64,000 bases of DNA from Liquorilactobacillus ghanensis DSM 18630. Its GTDB lineage: Bacteria; Bacillota; Bacilli; Lactobacillales; Lactobacillaceae. Positions 17,693 through 26,285 of this stretch are shown here, in pieces; within the stretch, counting starts at the first letter, position 1; the number at the start of each line of letters is the position of its first letter. Both the position numbers and the translations under genes were made by a program. The stretch is taken from NCBI RefSeq assembly GCF_001435235.1, contig NZ_AZGB01000009.1, positions 165,728-229,727 on the forward strand, in the 5' to 3' direction. Under the pieces are notes generated by a model. That model was not told the origin of the DNA. It made no database searches and saw only the letters and a list, made by a program, of their open reading frames with translations.

Positions 17693-18990
17693 TATTCAAG
17701 CTCCCTATCTAAATTCAACAATGTTTTCAGTAAAACATTCCCCGCTACCTCAATATCTTCAATCTTGGAATACTCTTCCTTACAATGGCTTTTCCCATCA
17801 ATACTTTTAACAAAAAGCATCCCTGATTGACCAATTTTTGCCATATTAGCAGCATCATGTCCCGCCATACTTGTAAATACTTTCAAATTAAGCTTCGAGT
17901 CTTGCTCAATAGTTGTCGATAAAGCATTTATAATTCGCGAATTAAGATCAACCGGTTTTTGATTTAAAATTATCTTTCTAGTGGCAGCAATTCCCTTGTT
18001 TTTTAATTCAGAAAATAATGAGTCCAGATATTCAACGACCTTTTCCACTAAATTCCAATCACCAGATCGCAGATCAATATTAAAGCGTACACTACCAGGA
18101 ATAATATTGGCCGCATTGGGAATTACCTCAGCAAAACCGATTGTTCCCACTACTGGTTCACTAATATTTATTTTTTTCAGATATTCACGTAATTTAATAT
18201 TCAACCAACTCAATGCTAGAAGTGCATCTTTGCGGTGAAATACATCAGTAGTCCCGGCATGATTAGCCTGACCGTGAATAATTACCAACTCACGATAAAT
18301 TCCCGTAATCTTTTTTACAACTGCAACAGGATCTCCACTATCAAATAATCTTCTTCCCTGCTCAATATGACATTCAATGAAAGCTGAAAAACTATCTTTG
18401 GGCCACTGAGCTTCCTCTAATTTTTCGAAGTTTCCACCCAAGCGATTAATTGCTTCTCCCAGTGATTCACCCGTTTCAATATGCTTAAATTGTGCTAAAT
18501 ATTGCTTACTGACAACGCCGGAAATAGCTTTGCTGCCCAATGTAGAAATTTGATATGGATTTGGTTCTTCACCAGTTAATGAAATTAGTTTTAAGGGATG
18601 TTTTAAATAAACATGATTTTCCACCAAAGTTTGAAAAATCTCTGTTGCCAGCAATACGCCTAATGCTCCATCATATTTTCCTCCCTCAGGCACACTATCA
18701 TTATGGGATCCAATAATGATCGGTTTTAAATTTTTTTCATCAACATAAGGATAATCTCCCCATAAATTTGCTGCCGCATCAGTAAAAGTACCTATCTCAC
18801 AATATTTTTTCCAGTAGGCTTTCAACCAATTTCGGGATTCAGCATCAGCTTGAGATGCTAATGAGCGGTTAACGCCTCCTTCTTCACTTAATCCAATTTC
18901 ACCCAGTTCTTGTATATTGTTTTGAATTCGGCTTTTATTAATTTTTAACTCAAGCAACTCACCTTTTACCAAACTATCAACCTTCTTCAT
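17692..18990 (-). CDS. M20-family amidohydrolase (AllC/carbamoylase-like), candidate N-formylglutamate deformylase
   Basis: A 432-residue metallo-amidase of the allantoate amidohydrolase/N-carbamoyl-L-amino-acid hydrolase group. Metal-site motifs are present: GSHNDSVPEGGKYDGALG (about 92-109), LTGEEPNPY, FIECHIEQGRRL, HAGTTDVFHRKDALLA and a late MAGHDAANMA with KSHCKEE. No allantoin or hydantoin gene is nearby; it lies inside the hut operon directly upstream of hutF, with a one-base overlap. No HutG-type deformylase is seen in the island, so the likely role is release of formate from N-formylglutamate, giving glutamate. That function is inferred from position; the family's known substrates are N-carbamoyl amino acids and ureido acids, which are chemically similar. 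Confidence 0.8.
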   Translation of the reverse strand: MKKVDSLVKGELLELKINKSRIQNNIQELGEIGLSEEGGVNRSLASQADAESRNWLKAYWKKYCEIGTFTDAAANLWGDYPYVDEKNLKPIIIGSHNDSVPEGGKYDGALGVLLATEIFQTLVENHVYLKHPLKLISLTGEEPNPYQISTLGSKAISGVVSKQYLAQFKHIETGESLGEAINRLGGNFEKLEEAQWPKDSFSAFIECHIEQGRRLFDSGDPVAVVKKITGIYRELVIIHGQANHAGTTDVFHRKDALLALSWLNIKLREYLKKINISEPVVGTIGFAEVIPNAANIIPGSVRFNIDLRSGDWNLVEKVVEYLDSLFSELKNKGIAATRKIILNQKPVDLNSRIINALSTTIEQDSKLNLKVFTSMAGHDAANMAKIGQSGMLFVKSIDGKSHCKEEYSKIEDIEVAGNVLLKTLLNLDRELE

Positions 18991-18993
18991 ATG

Positions 18994-19728
18994 TTACTTA
19001 ATTATCTTCTCCAAAAATTCCTTAGTTCTTTTTTCGCTAGGGTTATTAAAAATTTTTTCAGGTGTTCCTTCTTCGACCACATTTCCTTTTTCCATAAATA
19101 TGACCTTATTGGCTACTTCTCGTGCAAATCCCATTTCATGGGTAACAACGATCATCGTCATTCCCTCATCAGCCAATTTTTTCATAACTTTTAAAACTTC
19201 ACCAACAAGCTCTGGATCTAAAGCTGACGTTGGTTCATCGAACAACATTATATCTGGATTCATAGCTAATGCTCTGGCAATTGCCACTCGTTGTTGTTGA
19301 CCACCTGACAATTGAGAAGGATAATAATCTCCTCTATCAGACAGGCCTACTTTAGCAAGTAAATTTTTTGCCTTTTCACTAATTATAGATTTATCAATTT
19401 TTTTCACTTTAATTGGTGCTATCATGACATTTTTTAAAACTGTCATATGGGGAAATAAATTAAAACTCTGAAAAACCATGCCCATCTTTTGTTGCACTTT
19501 TTTAACAGATTTTTTGTCGTCTGGGTTCAGCTCAATTCCTTCTACATTTACGGAACCCCCATCTCTTCTCTCGAGATTGATCAAACATCTTAAAAACGTA
19601 CTTTTTCCTGCTCCAGATGGTCCAATTATTGCAACCACATCTCCCTTTTCAACACCTAAACTAATGTTTTTTAATACCGTTTGTGAATTGAAATTTTTCT
19701 TTAATTCTTTAATTTCCATTAAAGGCAT
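18994..19728 (-). CDS. Polar amino-acid ABC importer, ATPase
   Basis: A 244-residue ABC ATPase of the GlnQ/HisP type. It has Walker [10 protein letters not shown] (36-44), the signature [17 protein letters not shown], Walker [15 protein letters not shown] and the switch VVTHEMGFA. It energises uptake by the neighbouring permease and binding protein. It lies 12 bases after the permease gene and 3 bases before the M20 gene, in the hut operon. By context the cargo is histidine, urocanate or a related imidazole compound. Confidence 0.92.
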   Translation of the reverse strand: MPLMEIKELKKNFNSQTVLKNISLGVEKGDVVAIIGPSGAGKSTFLRCLINLERRDGGSVNVEGIELNPDDKKSVKKVQQKMGMVFQSFNLFPHMTVLKNVMIAPIKVKKIDKSIISEKAKNLLAKVGLSDRGDYYPSQLSGGQQQRVAIARALAMNPDIMLFDEPTSALDPELVGEVLKVMKKLADEGMTMIVVTHEMGFAREVANKVIFMEKGNVVEEGTPEKIFNNPSEKRTKEFLEKIIK

Positions 19729-19740
19729 ATTTTCACTTCC

Positions 19741-20388
19741 TTAATAAATCGATAACTTACTTTCCATTTTGCTAAATACATATGAAAAAACTGATGTTAA
19801 TAATAGATAAATTAAAGCTGCAGTAATATATACTTCGGTATATTTAAAAGTAGCTGAACCTACAAGCTGAGCTTGCCGCATAAGTTCGACCATCGCAATC
19901 GTTGAAACCAGCGATGTATCTTTGAGCATTCCAATAAACTGATTTCCCATGGCAGGTAAAATATTTCTTATAGTTTGTGGCAAAATAATCTCAAACATTG
20001 TCTGTCTATATGTCATTCCAAGTACATTTGCTGCTTCATACTGTCCTTCGTGAATAGAAATTATGCCACCTCTAACTATTTCAGCCGTATATGCAGCGCT
20101 GTTTAAGGACAATCCAATTACTGCAGCTGCAAAGGGGCTTAATGTTATTCCCCATGTTGGTAACGCATAGTAAAGAAAGAAAAGTTGAAGTATTAACGGT
20201 GTTCCTCTAAAGATCCAAAGATAAAATCTAGCAATATTTTTAATTAATTTATTCTTTGATATTCTCATAAACGCTATAATTACTGCTAAAATAGTTCCAA
20301 ATATCAAAGAGAGAACCGTTAATTCTATAGTCATTAAACTGGCTGTCAACATGGTTGGAAGCTTGCTTAAAGTAAACTGTAAATTCAT
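19741..20388 (-). CDS. Polar amino-acid ABC importer, permease
   Basis: A 215-residue inner-membrane permease of the HisM/GlnP type with about five transmembrane helices. The EAA-like cytoplasmic loop reads EAANVLGMTYRQTMFEIILPQ (about residues 127-147), the contact for the ATPase. An N-terminal LMTIELTVLSLIFGTILA and YAEIVRG-like YTAEIVRGGI further fit the family. It is one subunit, probably acting as a homodimer since no second permease is present. It sits between the binding-protein and ATPase genes. Confidence 0.92.
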   Translation of the reverse strand: MNLQFTLSKLPTMLTASLMTIELTVLSLIFGTILAVIIAFMRISKNKLIKNIARFYLWIFRGTPLILQLFFLYYALPTWGITLSPFAAAVIGLSLNSAAYTAEIVRGGIISIHEGQYEAANVLGMTYRQTMFEIILPQTIRNILPAMGNQFIGMLKDTSLVSTIAMVELMRQAQLVGSATFKYTEVYITAALIYLLLTSVFSYVFSKMESKLSIY

Positions 20389-20406
20389 AAAGTAATTTCC
20401 TCACTT

Positions 20407-21276
20407 TCATTTATAAACATCATATTTAAACCATTTCTTTGAAATTTTTGAAAGAGTTCCATCTTTTTTCAGTGAATCCATCGCTTTTTGAACTGAATTC
20501 TGTAATTTTTTATCGTTCTTTCGGAATGCAATACCATAAGGCTCTTTTATATTCAAAACCTTTTTAGAATAGGTTCCCGGCACTTTCTGCATGTAGTAGT
20601 TAGCTACTTCAAAATCATCAACATATGCATAAATACGTTTATTAGCCAAATCCTGTAAAGCTAACGTTGCCGAATCATATTTTTTAACTTCTTTGACACC
20701 TGGTATCTTGCTAACTCGATCTACAATTGCCTGAGCTCCTGCTTGTACTCCAACTATTTTCCCTTTAAGACTATTTAAATCTTTAACATTTTTTATATTG
20801 CTAGTCTTTTTATTAAGAATGATCGTCACCCCACCATTAAAATATGGTTTAGAAAACGAAACTGATTTTGCTCTTTCTTTTGTAATTCCCATAGCCGACA
20901 AAATCATGTCAAATTTTTTTGATTGCAAAGATGGAATAATTCCATCCCAATCTGTCGGTGTATTTTTTATTTTTACTCCTAATCTGGCTGCCAAGGCTTT
21001 ATCCACATCAATATCAAAACCTGTTAAATTTCCATTTCCATCTTTAAAGTCCATTGGGGGATAAGCATCATCAATTCCATTCTTTATTTCACCAGCATCT
21101 TTTATTCTTTTTGGCAATAATGCATGTAATTTTTTATTTTCTTTTACACTACCTACCTTTTTTATTGAAACTGTAGAATCTTGGCGGCTACTCTTAGAAC
21201 TGCATCCGGCTACAAAAATGGTTAGCAGACACATGGCAACCATAACGATCAGAATTCGCTTTTTTTTCATACGCAT
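20407..21276 (-). CDS. Polar amino-acid ABC importer, substrate-binding lipoprotein
   Basis: A 289-residue extracellular lipoprotein of periplasmic-binding-protein family 3. The signal peptide ends in the lipobox FVAGC with Cys25, which anchors it to the membrane. The mature protein carries the family 3 pattern DIDVDKALAARLG (about 94-106), followed by WDGIIPSLQSKKFDMILSAM. A long Ser/Lys-rich linker precedes the binding lobes. The gene follows the HutH-like lyase in the operon (22 bases). The ligand is probably histidine or urocanate by context; ligand residues cannot be resolved by reading. Confidence 0.92.
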   Translation of the reverse strand: MRMKKKRILIVMVAMCLLTIFVAGCSSKSSRQDSTVSIKKVGSVKENKKLHALLPKRIKDAGEIKNGIDDAYPPMDFKDGNGNLTGFDIDVDKALAARLGVKIKNTPTDWDGIIPSLQSKKFDMILSAMGITKERAKSVSFSKPYFNGGVTIILNKKTSNIKNVKDLNSLKGKIVGVQAGAQAIVDRVSKIPGVKEVKKYDSATLALQDLANKRIYAYVDDFEVANYYMQKVPGTYSKKVLNIKEPYGIAFRKNDKKLQNSVQKAMDSLKKDGTLSKISKKWFKYDVYK

Positions 21277-21297
21277 TTTCTCTCCTTCTAAATACCC

Positions 21298-22854
21298 TTA
21301 ATCATTTTCAATCTCACTAGTCACGAGATCTATAATTTTAGAGTTACTCAACATCACTTTTAATCGCTCAATGTCTTCATAAAATAATCTATCATTCTTT
21401 ATTGGAGACACTTTTTCTGCCATCAAACCCAAAACTTTTTGAATTATTGGAGCTAAACTTTTTTCATCCATAAACGATAAACCTTGTTTACAAATCAAGA
21501 ACCATATTGCTGTTATGTACTCCAACTTTTCAGTCATTTTATAAAATCTTTTAGCAACTGAATATGCAAAAGTTACAACATCTTCTTGATCAGCAGACAT
21601 AGTATTATTTGAAATATTGCTTGGTGTAGCCAAGGCCTTCATATCATTTAATAAACCCGCTAATGTGTAATGAACAATCATTAATCCATTATTTAAACCA
21701 GGATTATTAATTAAAAAAGCTGGAAATCCACTTAGCTCAGTATCTAAAAAACGATTTGAAATTCTTTCGATATAATTTGTCAGATAAACTGTTGCAATCG
21801 ATAAGGCATTTAAATGCAAAGAAACATATGAAGCATCAAAATTACCGTTCATTCTGACGTAATACTTATTTTCTTTTGAGATTATAACTGGATTATCGCT
21901 GACACTTGTTAGTTCTTCATAAACGCTTTGAATAGTTTCTTTAAAAATCCTGTCAAAAGCACCTAATACTTGCGGAAGGGTTCTCAAAGATAACGGATCC
22001 TGAGTTCTTTTATTTTTCGTTTTAGTCAAGTTGGAACTTCCATGTAGTAATTTAGTTATAAAACTGGCAACTTCAACTTGTTCAGCATGATTTTTTAGAC
22101 TAAGCACATCAACATCCAACTCATTAACAGAACCTTGCAACCCTTCAAAACTTAGAGCCGAACCAATTTTAATATTTTCAAAATTAATATACATATTGTA
22201 AATGGACAAAATAGCAATACCAGTTACAGAAGTAGTTCCGCTTACTAACGAAAGAGCTTCCTTTCGCTTTAATGAGGAAAGCTTAATTTTATTTCTTTCA
22301 AAAACTGTTTTACTGTTTACCAACTTCCCTTTAACATAAATTTTTCCTTCCCCAATCAATGTCAAAAACATATGCGCTTCAACTGATAAATAGCCGACAG
22401 AACCTTCCGAAGGTGCGTATGGATATATACCTTTATTCAACATATCTTTTATTACTAGCAAAGTTTCAATCGATACTCCTGAATATCCCCTTCCAAGGTT
22501 TAGTAGAACCATTAGCATAATTGCTCTAGTTTCTAGAAAACTTAATGGTTCACCAATTGCAACAGCATGGGATCTTAAAATGTTTTTTTGAAATGTCTCC
22601 TCTTGTTTACTTGTTATTATTTCTTCGCAATTATCTCCTAAACCCGTGTTAATACCATAAAGTTTTTCTTTTCTTCCTACTTTCTCTAATGCTCTATAAG
22701 AACTATTTACTTTTTCGATGTATTCATCCGAAAAAGATACTTTTGCCTTATATTTAGCCACCGCTATGAATTCAGTTAATGAAATATTTGAATTTTTTAA
22801 AATTACTTCTTTTAAATTCTTTTCTTGTCCATCAAAAAGTGACTGAAACTCCAA
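21298..22854 (-). CDS. hutH: HutH-like aromatic amino-acid lyase homologue lacking the MIO triad
   Basis: A 518-residue member of the histidine/phenylalanine ammonia-lyase fold and first gene of the hut operon. KLYGINTGLGDN (Tyr66), QDPLSLRTLPQVLG, SVSDNPVII and SADQEDVVTFA match family positions. The usual MIO-forming Ala-Ser-Gly in GSVGASGDL is replaced: residues 151-159 read GSVGYLSVE. The catalytic Asn (LINGT) is Ser205 in LVSGTTS, and GNFHGE is GNFDAS. True histidase activity is therefore doubtful; it may be a divergent lyase, an aminomutase-like enzyme or a non-catalytic partner. The start is a TTG at 22852-22854 behind AAAGGAGT; the ATG 23 codons upstream has no ribosome site and extends beyond the family N-terminus. 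Confidence 0.8.
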   Translation of the reverse strand: MEFQSLFDGQEKNLKEVILKNSNISLTEFIAVAKYKAKVSFSDEYIEKVNSSYRALEKVGRKEKLYGINTGLGDNCEEIITSKQEETFQKNILRSHAVAIGEPLSFLETRAIMLMVLLNLGRGYSGVSIETLLVIKDMLNKGIYPYAPSEGSVGYLSVEAHMFLTLIGEGKIYVKGKLVNSKTVFERNKIKLSSLKRKEALSLVSGTTSVTGIAILSIYNMYINFENIKIGSALSFEGLQGSVNELDVDVLSLKNHAEQVEVASFITKLLHGSSNLTKTKNKRTQDPLSLRTLPQVLGAFDRIFKETIQSVYEELTSVSDNPVIISKENKYYVRMNGNFDASYVSLHLNALSIATVYLTNYIERISNRFLDTELSGFPAFLINNPGLNNGLMIVHYTLAGLLNDMKALATPSNISNNTMSADQEDVVTFAYSVAKRFYKMTEKLEYITAIWFLICKQGLSFMDEKSLAPIIQKVLGLMAEKVSPIKNDRLFYEDIERLKVMLSNSKIIDLVTSEIEND

Positions 22855-22954
22855 GTTACCACTCCTTTGCTGTTTCACAACTGTCTTCAACAATCTTAGA
22901 TAATTCATTAATGAAGTTATCATTTATAGAGCTTGATTAATGCTTTCATTCTTT

Positions 22955-22971
22955 GATTATTGATCATAATC
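22955..22971. promoter_or_regulatory. Candidate operator overlapping the hut -10 box
   Basis: The inverted repeat GATTAT-5 bases-ATAATC covers the predicted -10 box of the hut promoter. RpiR-type regulators bind inverted repeats near promoters, so this is a candidate site for the regulator encoded at 11456-12325. No second copy was found beside the other island genes. Confidence 0.35.
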
Positions 22972-22991
22972 TACTTTTATACTTAAATCAA
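22963..22991 (-). promoter_or_regulatory. Predicted hut operon promoter
   Basis: On the minus strand TTGATT (22986-22991) and TATGAT (22963-22968) are separated by exactly 17 bases. They lie about 110 bases upstream of the TTG start of the HutH-like gene. This is the best sigma-A-type match in the region. Confidence 0.6.
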
Positions 22992-23198
22992 TCCAATGAT
23001 TTGATTTTGATTAAAAAGAAATTAAATATGCATTTGCTGTTAATTAAAAAAAGTAATATTGACATATACTTACTAAAAGAAACATCAAAAATATCATTTA
23101 CTAGCAATTAAAAGCTTTTATTATTTAATCCAACACTTAGCAATTGTTCTTTGTTAGCTTGCTGAATCAGCTTAATTCAAGCCTCTTTGCATAAAAAT

Positions 23199-23231
23199 TG
23201 CCCAGTAACTTTAATTAATTACTGGACAATC
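23199..23231 (-). terminator. Hairpin in the hut-DUF4230 intergenic gap
   Basis: ATTGcCCAGTAA and TTACTGGaCAAT form a stem with a short AT loop, followed on the minus strand by TTTTTA. The gap 22992-23583 holds no gene I can support, only this hairpin and the one at 23345; both would stop minus-strand transcripts before the hut promoter. Confidence 0.65.
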
Positions 23232-23344
23232 CTTCAAAAGAGTTATTTTTCTATTTCTAAAATTGAAGTAAACTATGAAGACTTTGTATAATCCACAGTG
23301 TCACATGCACATATCTCTAACGATCTTACTATTGTTAATATCAA

Positions 23345-23391
23345 AAAACTCGTTTCAGAAAAGTCTTGTTTGACTTTGACTGAAGCGAGTT
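23345..23391 (-). terminator. Terminator of the DUF4230 gene
   Basis: ACTCGTTTCAG...AAGTC pairs with GACTT...CTGAAGCGAGT, followed on the minus strand by TTTTTTGA. It lies about 195 bases past the stop codon of the DUF4230 gene. Confidence 0.7.
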
Positions 23392-23583
23392 CTCCTTATA
23401 AAATTAAATTTTTATGCTGAACTTGAAAATAGCTTAATTAACGCTAGATCTGTTCCGATCAGAAAATAATAATTAAAAGCAACATCAAGACCACCGCTAA
23501 TTATAAAAGCAATACTACTGATTTTTAATGGACATTATTAAAACTGACACCGTATTTTTAATCGTAATGTTTTTTGCTTGTCA

Positions 23584-24171
23584 TTATGAAAAGACACATT
23601 TTACTTTGACATTATCCCTTGCAAACATTTGCGTTAATGTTTTCCTGGCACTTGACTTGGCTGATGCAATTACATCCGGTTTAGCCAAAATATCTTTTTT
23701 CACTTCATCAGCAGCTTGCTGTTCAACTTTCAGCCCTTTATCATCACTGTCTTTAACAAAAATCGAGTTATGAACTTTATAATAATCATAATTCATATGA
23801 TATTTAGAATCCTTCAATAATAATTTAATTTCAGGCTGGGGCATCTGAACAGTTAGCGTTTTATCAGCCGCATTGTAATTGCTGTGAGCCTTATCCAAAT
23901 CATAGTAAACCTGGGCCTTAAAATGAAATATATACAATGAGGTTTCTTTGCCAACCTTGATTCCTAAAAACGAACCACTTTCAGCTTGATTCACCGTTTT
24001 ATCATAGAAGACATTTTCAACATCTAATTGACCAATATCTTTTACTGAATAATTAGCAGTAGATGTTTGTTCTTCAACAGCTGCATGCTGATGCTGATAA
24101 AATAGATACCCGCCTCCAAAAATAACAATAGCTAATAATATCCAAAAGATAATCTGCTGAATTTTTTTCAT
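23584..24171 (-). CDS. DUF4230 domain membrane-anchored protein
   Basis: A 195-residue protein with an N-terminal membrane anchor (about residues 6-25, IIFWILLAIVIFGGGYLFYQ) and an extracytoplasmic domain. The domain matches the DUF4230 pattern: a strand-rich part with FLGIKVGKETSLYIFHFKAQVYYD-like text (residues about 69-92), then a helical C-terminus with AADEVKKDILAKPDVIASAKSSARKTL-like repeats of Ala/Lys. The function of the family is unknown. GAGAGGAAAATA precedes the chosen ATG; an in-frame ATG 7 codons upstream is less well placed. It is a single gene, not linked to hut. Confidence 0.75.
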   Translation of the reverse strand: MKKIQQIIFWILLAIVIFGGGYLFYQHQHAAVEEQTSTANYSVKDIGQLDVENVFYDKTVNQAESGSFLGIKVGKETSLYIFHFKAQVYYDLDKAHSNYNAADKTLTVQMPQPEIKLLLKDSKYHMNYDYYKVHNSIFVKDSDDKGLKVEQQAADEVKKDILAKPDVIASAKSSARKTLTQMFARDNVKVKCVFS

Positions 24172-24511
24172 TATTTTCCTCTCAACGTTCATTTAATAGT
24201 AAGTTCCTAGTTTATAAGCCTAAATTGCCGTATAACTAAAGTCAAATTTCAATTGGAAAGCGGCACGGTGATAAATTAGTAAAAATCAAGCAGTTTCCAT
24301 TTTAATACTTTTAGTTGCTTTTTCCAATCACTTAAATACCTTTACTTACATTTAAAGATACTCAAAAACACAAATTTCAGCTAATATAGAACAAATATCC
24401 GAAATTTGAATTTTAATTTTTTAGTACAATTTTTGTTGAATCATAATATAATAAATTATGTAAGAGACTAGATTCATATATTCCGACATTTCAAAGGAGT
24501 AGCAATATAAA
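24172..24511. other. Intergenic gap between divergent genes
   Basis: This 340-base AT-rich stretch lies between the divergent DUF4230 and phosphoesterase genes. A TATAAT at about 24446-24451 may be the -10 box of the phosphoesterase gene, but no convincing -35 box accompanies it. No frame, repeat or RNA structure stood out. Confidence 0.4.
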
Positions 24512-25303
24512 ATGGCACAATTTTATGCAATGAGTGATATCCATGGACATTATACTGAGTTGCTGAGCTCTCTAGAAAATGTAAATTTAAATCCCAAAAA
24601 TAATAAATTAATTTTCCTTGGAGATTATGTTGATAATGGAAAATATTCCTACCAAGTTCTGAATAAGCTTAGACAACTGGAAATGAAATATCCACAACAA
24701 GTTACTACACTATTAGGTAATCACGACGAATGGTTTTATGATTGGTTATTTACCCCAAATTCGAGTTTCAATTTTAACGATTTTTTTGAAACTATTAATA
24801 GTTTTATTGGCATTGAAAGATATTCAGAATTATTCTTTACTACACAAGAAGATGAGTCACCAAAATTGGATAATTTAATTCGCCATGATATTTTACAAGC
24901 TGAAAAGAATCATTTATTACTTAACTGGTTTAAACAAAAGTATCAAGATAAACGTTATTTTGTTACTGAAAGTCAAATTTTTGTTCATGCTGGAATTGAC
25001 GAGGAGATGGGTAAATTTTGGGAAACTGGAACAGCCGAGGAAATTTTCACTAATAAATATCCATCAACTACCGGTGAATTTTTTAAAACTATTATTTCCG
25101 GTCACGTCCATTCTGATGAAGTTGCTCAAAATGCCGCTTACTTAGGGAAAGTATTTTGGGATAAACAAAGTCATTTTTTCATCGATGGAAATACTGACAA
25201 TAGCAATGTTATACCAATATTAAAATATGATACTGAGGAAAAAAGTTACTCTAGTTATAAATTAGGGAATAATAATTCATGGACGGAATATCGCATCAAA
25301 TAA
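24512..25303 (+). CDS. Calcineurin-like metallophosphoesterase
   Basis: A 263-residue cytoplasmic metallophosphoesterase of the PPP-like/bis(5'-nucleosyl)-tetraphosphatase branch. Dimetal motifs occur in order: MSDIHGHY (Asp9, His11), FLGDYVDNGKYS (about 34-45), LLGNHDEWF (about 71-79), VHAGIDEE and ISGHVHSDE. The usual GDYVDRG has Asn in place of Arg. The substrate could be a phosphoprotein or a dinucleotide; the sequence does not decide. AAAGGAG lies 12 bases before the ATG, slightly far. A decayed partial copy of this gene lies at about 52980-53420. A strong terminator follows. Confidence 0.85.
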   Translation: MAQFYAMSDIHGHYTELLSSLENVNLNPKNNKLIFLGDYVDNGKYSYQVLNKLRQLEMKYPQQVTTLLGNHDEWFYDWLFTPNSSFNFNDFFETINSFIGIERYSELFFTTQEDESPKLDNLIRHDILQAEKNHLLLNWFKQKYQDKRYFVTESQIFVHAGIDEEMGKFWETGTAEEIFTNKYPSTTGEFFKTIISGHVHSDEVAQNAAYLGKVFWDKQSHFFIDGNTDNSNVIPILKYDTEEKSYSSYKLGNNNSWTEYRIK

Positions 25304-25350
25304 TTGGAAATTACTTAACTATGTAAATTTTTACCAACCACACTATTACA

Positions 25351-25396
25351 AAATGTCAATAATTGTTGATACGCTCACAATTATCGACATTTTTTC
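25351..25396 (+). terminator. Terminator of the phosphoesterase gene
   Basis: AAATGTCaATAATTGT pairs with ACAATTATcGACATTT around a 10-base loop and is followed by TTTTTTC on the plus strand. Confidence 0.9.
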
Positions 25397-25464
25397 TTTA
25401 TTAAATTTTCAAACCGTAACCTAGCCTAACTAATTTTTAGAATTACGCTCAATAGTTAAACTGA

Positions 25465-26285
25465 CTATTTACTTAATATCCCTAAACCACCTAAAATTAT
25501 ACCTACTATCATAGTTAAGACGATTAATCTAGTTGAATTCATTTTCTTTTTACCTAACAACCAGTAACTGAGCAAAACCAACACTATCGGAACTAACGAC
25601 GGCATAATTTCATCAAGTACTGTCTGTGCCTTCAAAGTAACTTTTCCCATTTCAAAAACAAGCGGAACTTTAGTTGAAACAACATTAGGAATTAATCCCC
25701 CAACAACAGTAACACCTAATAAAATGGCAGCATCTGTAATTCGATTTAATTTATTTTCTGTTGAAGAAATTAATTTTTCTCCTTGAAGATATCCTAATGG
25801 CATCAAACCAAATCTTAGGAATAAAACCATAAAATTAACGAATAACCATAGTAAAGCTCCGACTGGATTTCCTTTCAAACCCATATAAGATCCAATTGAT
25901 CCAAAAATTGTGGGAAGAATCACTCCAATGATTGTGTCACCGACACCTGCAAATGGTCCCATTAAGCCAGTTTTTAACCCGATAACAGCATTTTTAGCTT
26001 TAATTCCACTTTTTTTTCTAAAGCAATATCCATTCCAACGATAAAGCCACCCACATAAGCATTAGTATTAAAAAATTGGTTATGAATTGACATCATTTCA
26101 ATAAAATCATCTTTTTCAGGATATATTTTTTTCAAAATTGGCAACATTGTATATAAATATCCCGTTGACATCATTCGTTCATAATTCCAACAAATCTGAC
26201 TAGACCATAGCCATCTCCAATTAGTACGAAAAATATCTTTCTTGGTTATTAAAGGTTCGTTAATCTTCGTATTCTCCATTGTCAT
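25465..26285 (-). pseudogene. Mannose-class PTS enzyme IID, split by a frameshift in an A8 run
   Basis: Two minus-strand frames together make one IID membrane component of about 272 residues. The first (26285 to 25974) has TKKDIFRTNWRWLWSSQICW and MMSTGYLYTMLPIL; the second (25962 to 25465) continues with GPFAGVGDTIIGVILP and the C-terminal helices. They join at a run of eight A (26010-26017 on the minus strand). A shift of -1 there turns KKVELKLK into KKSGIKAKNAVIGLKTG, exactly the expected IID text. The run reads A-AAA-AAA in frame, a classical slippery site, so the gene may be broken, wrongly sequenced by one base, or decoded by slippage. The start overlaps the IIC gene by 26 bases. Confidence 0.85.

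Noticed and set aside
12993-22854. Reading the hut island as a purine or allantoin catabolic cluster because of the AllC-like and deaminase-like genes
   Set aside because: Clear hutU, hutI and hutD genes are in the same operon, and no allantoinase, xanthine dehydrogenase or ureidoglycolate gene is present.
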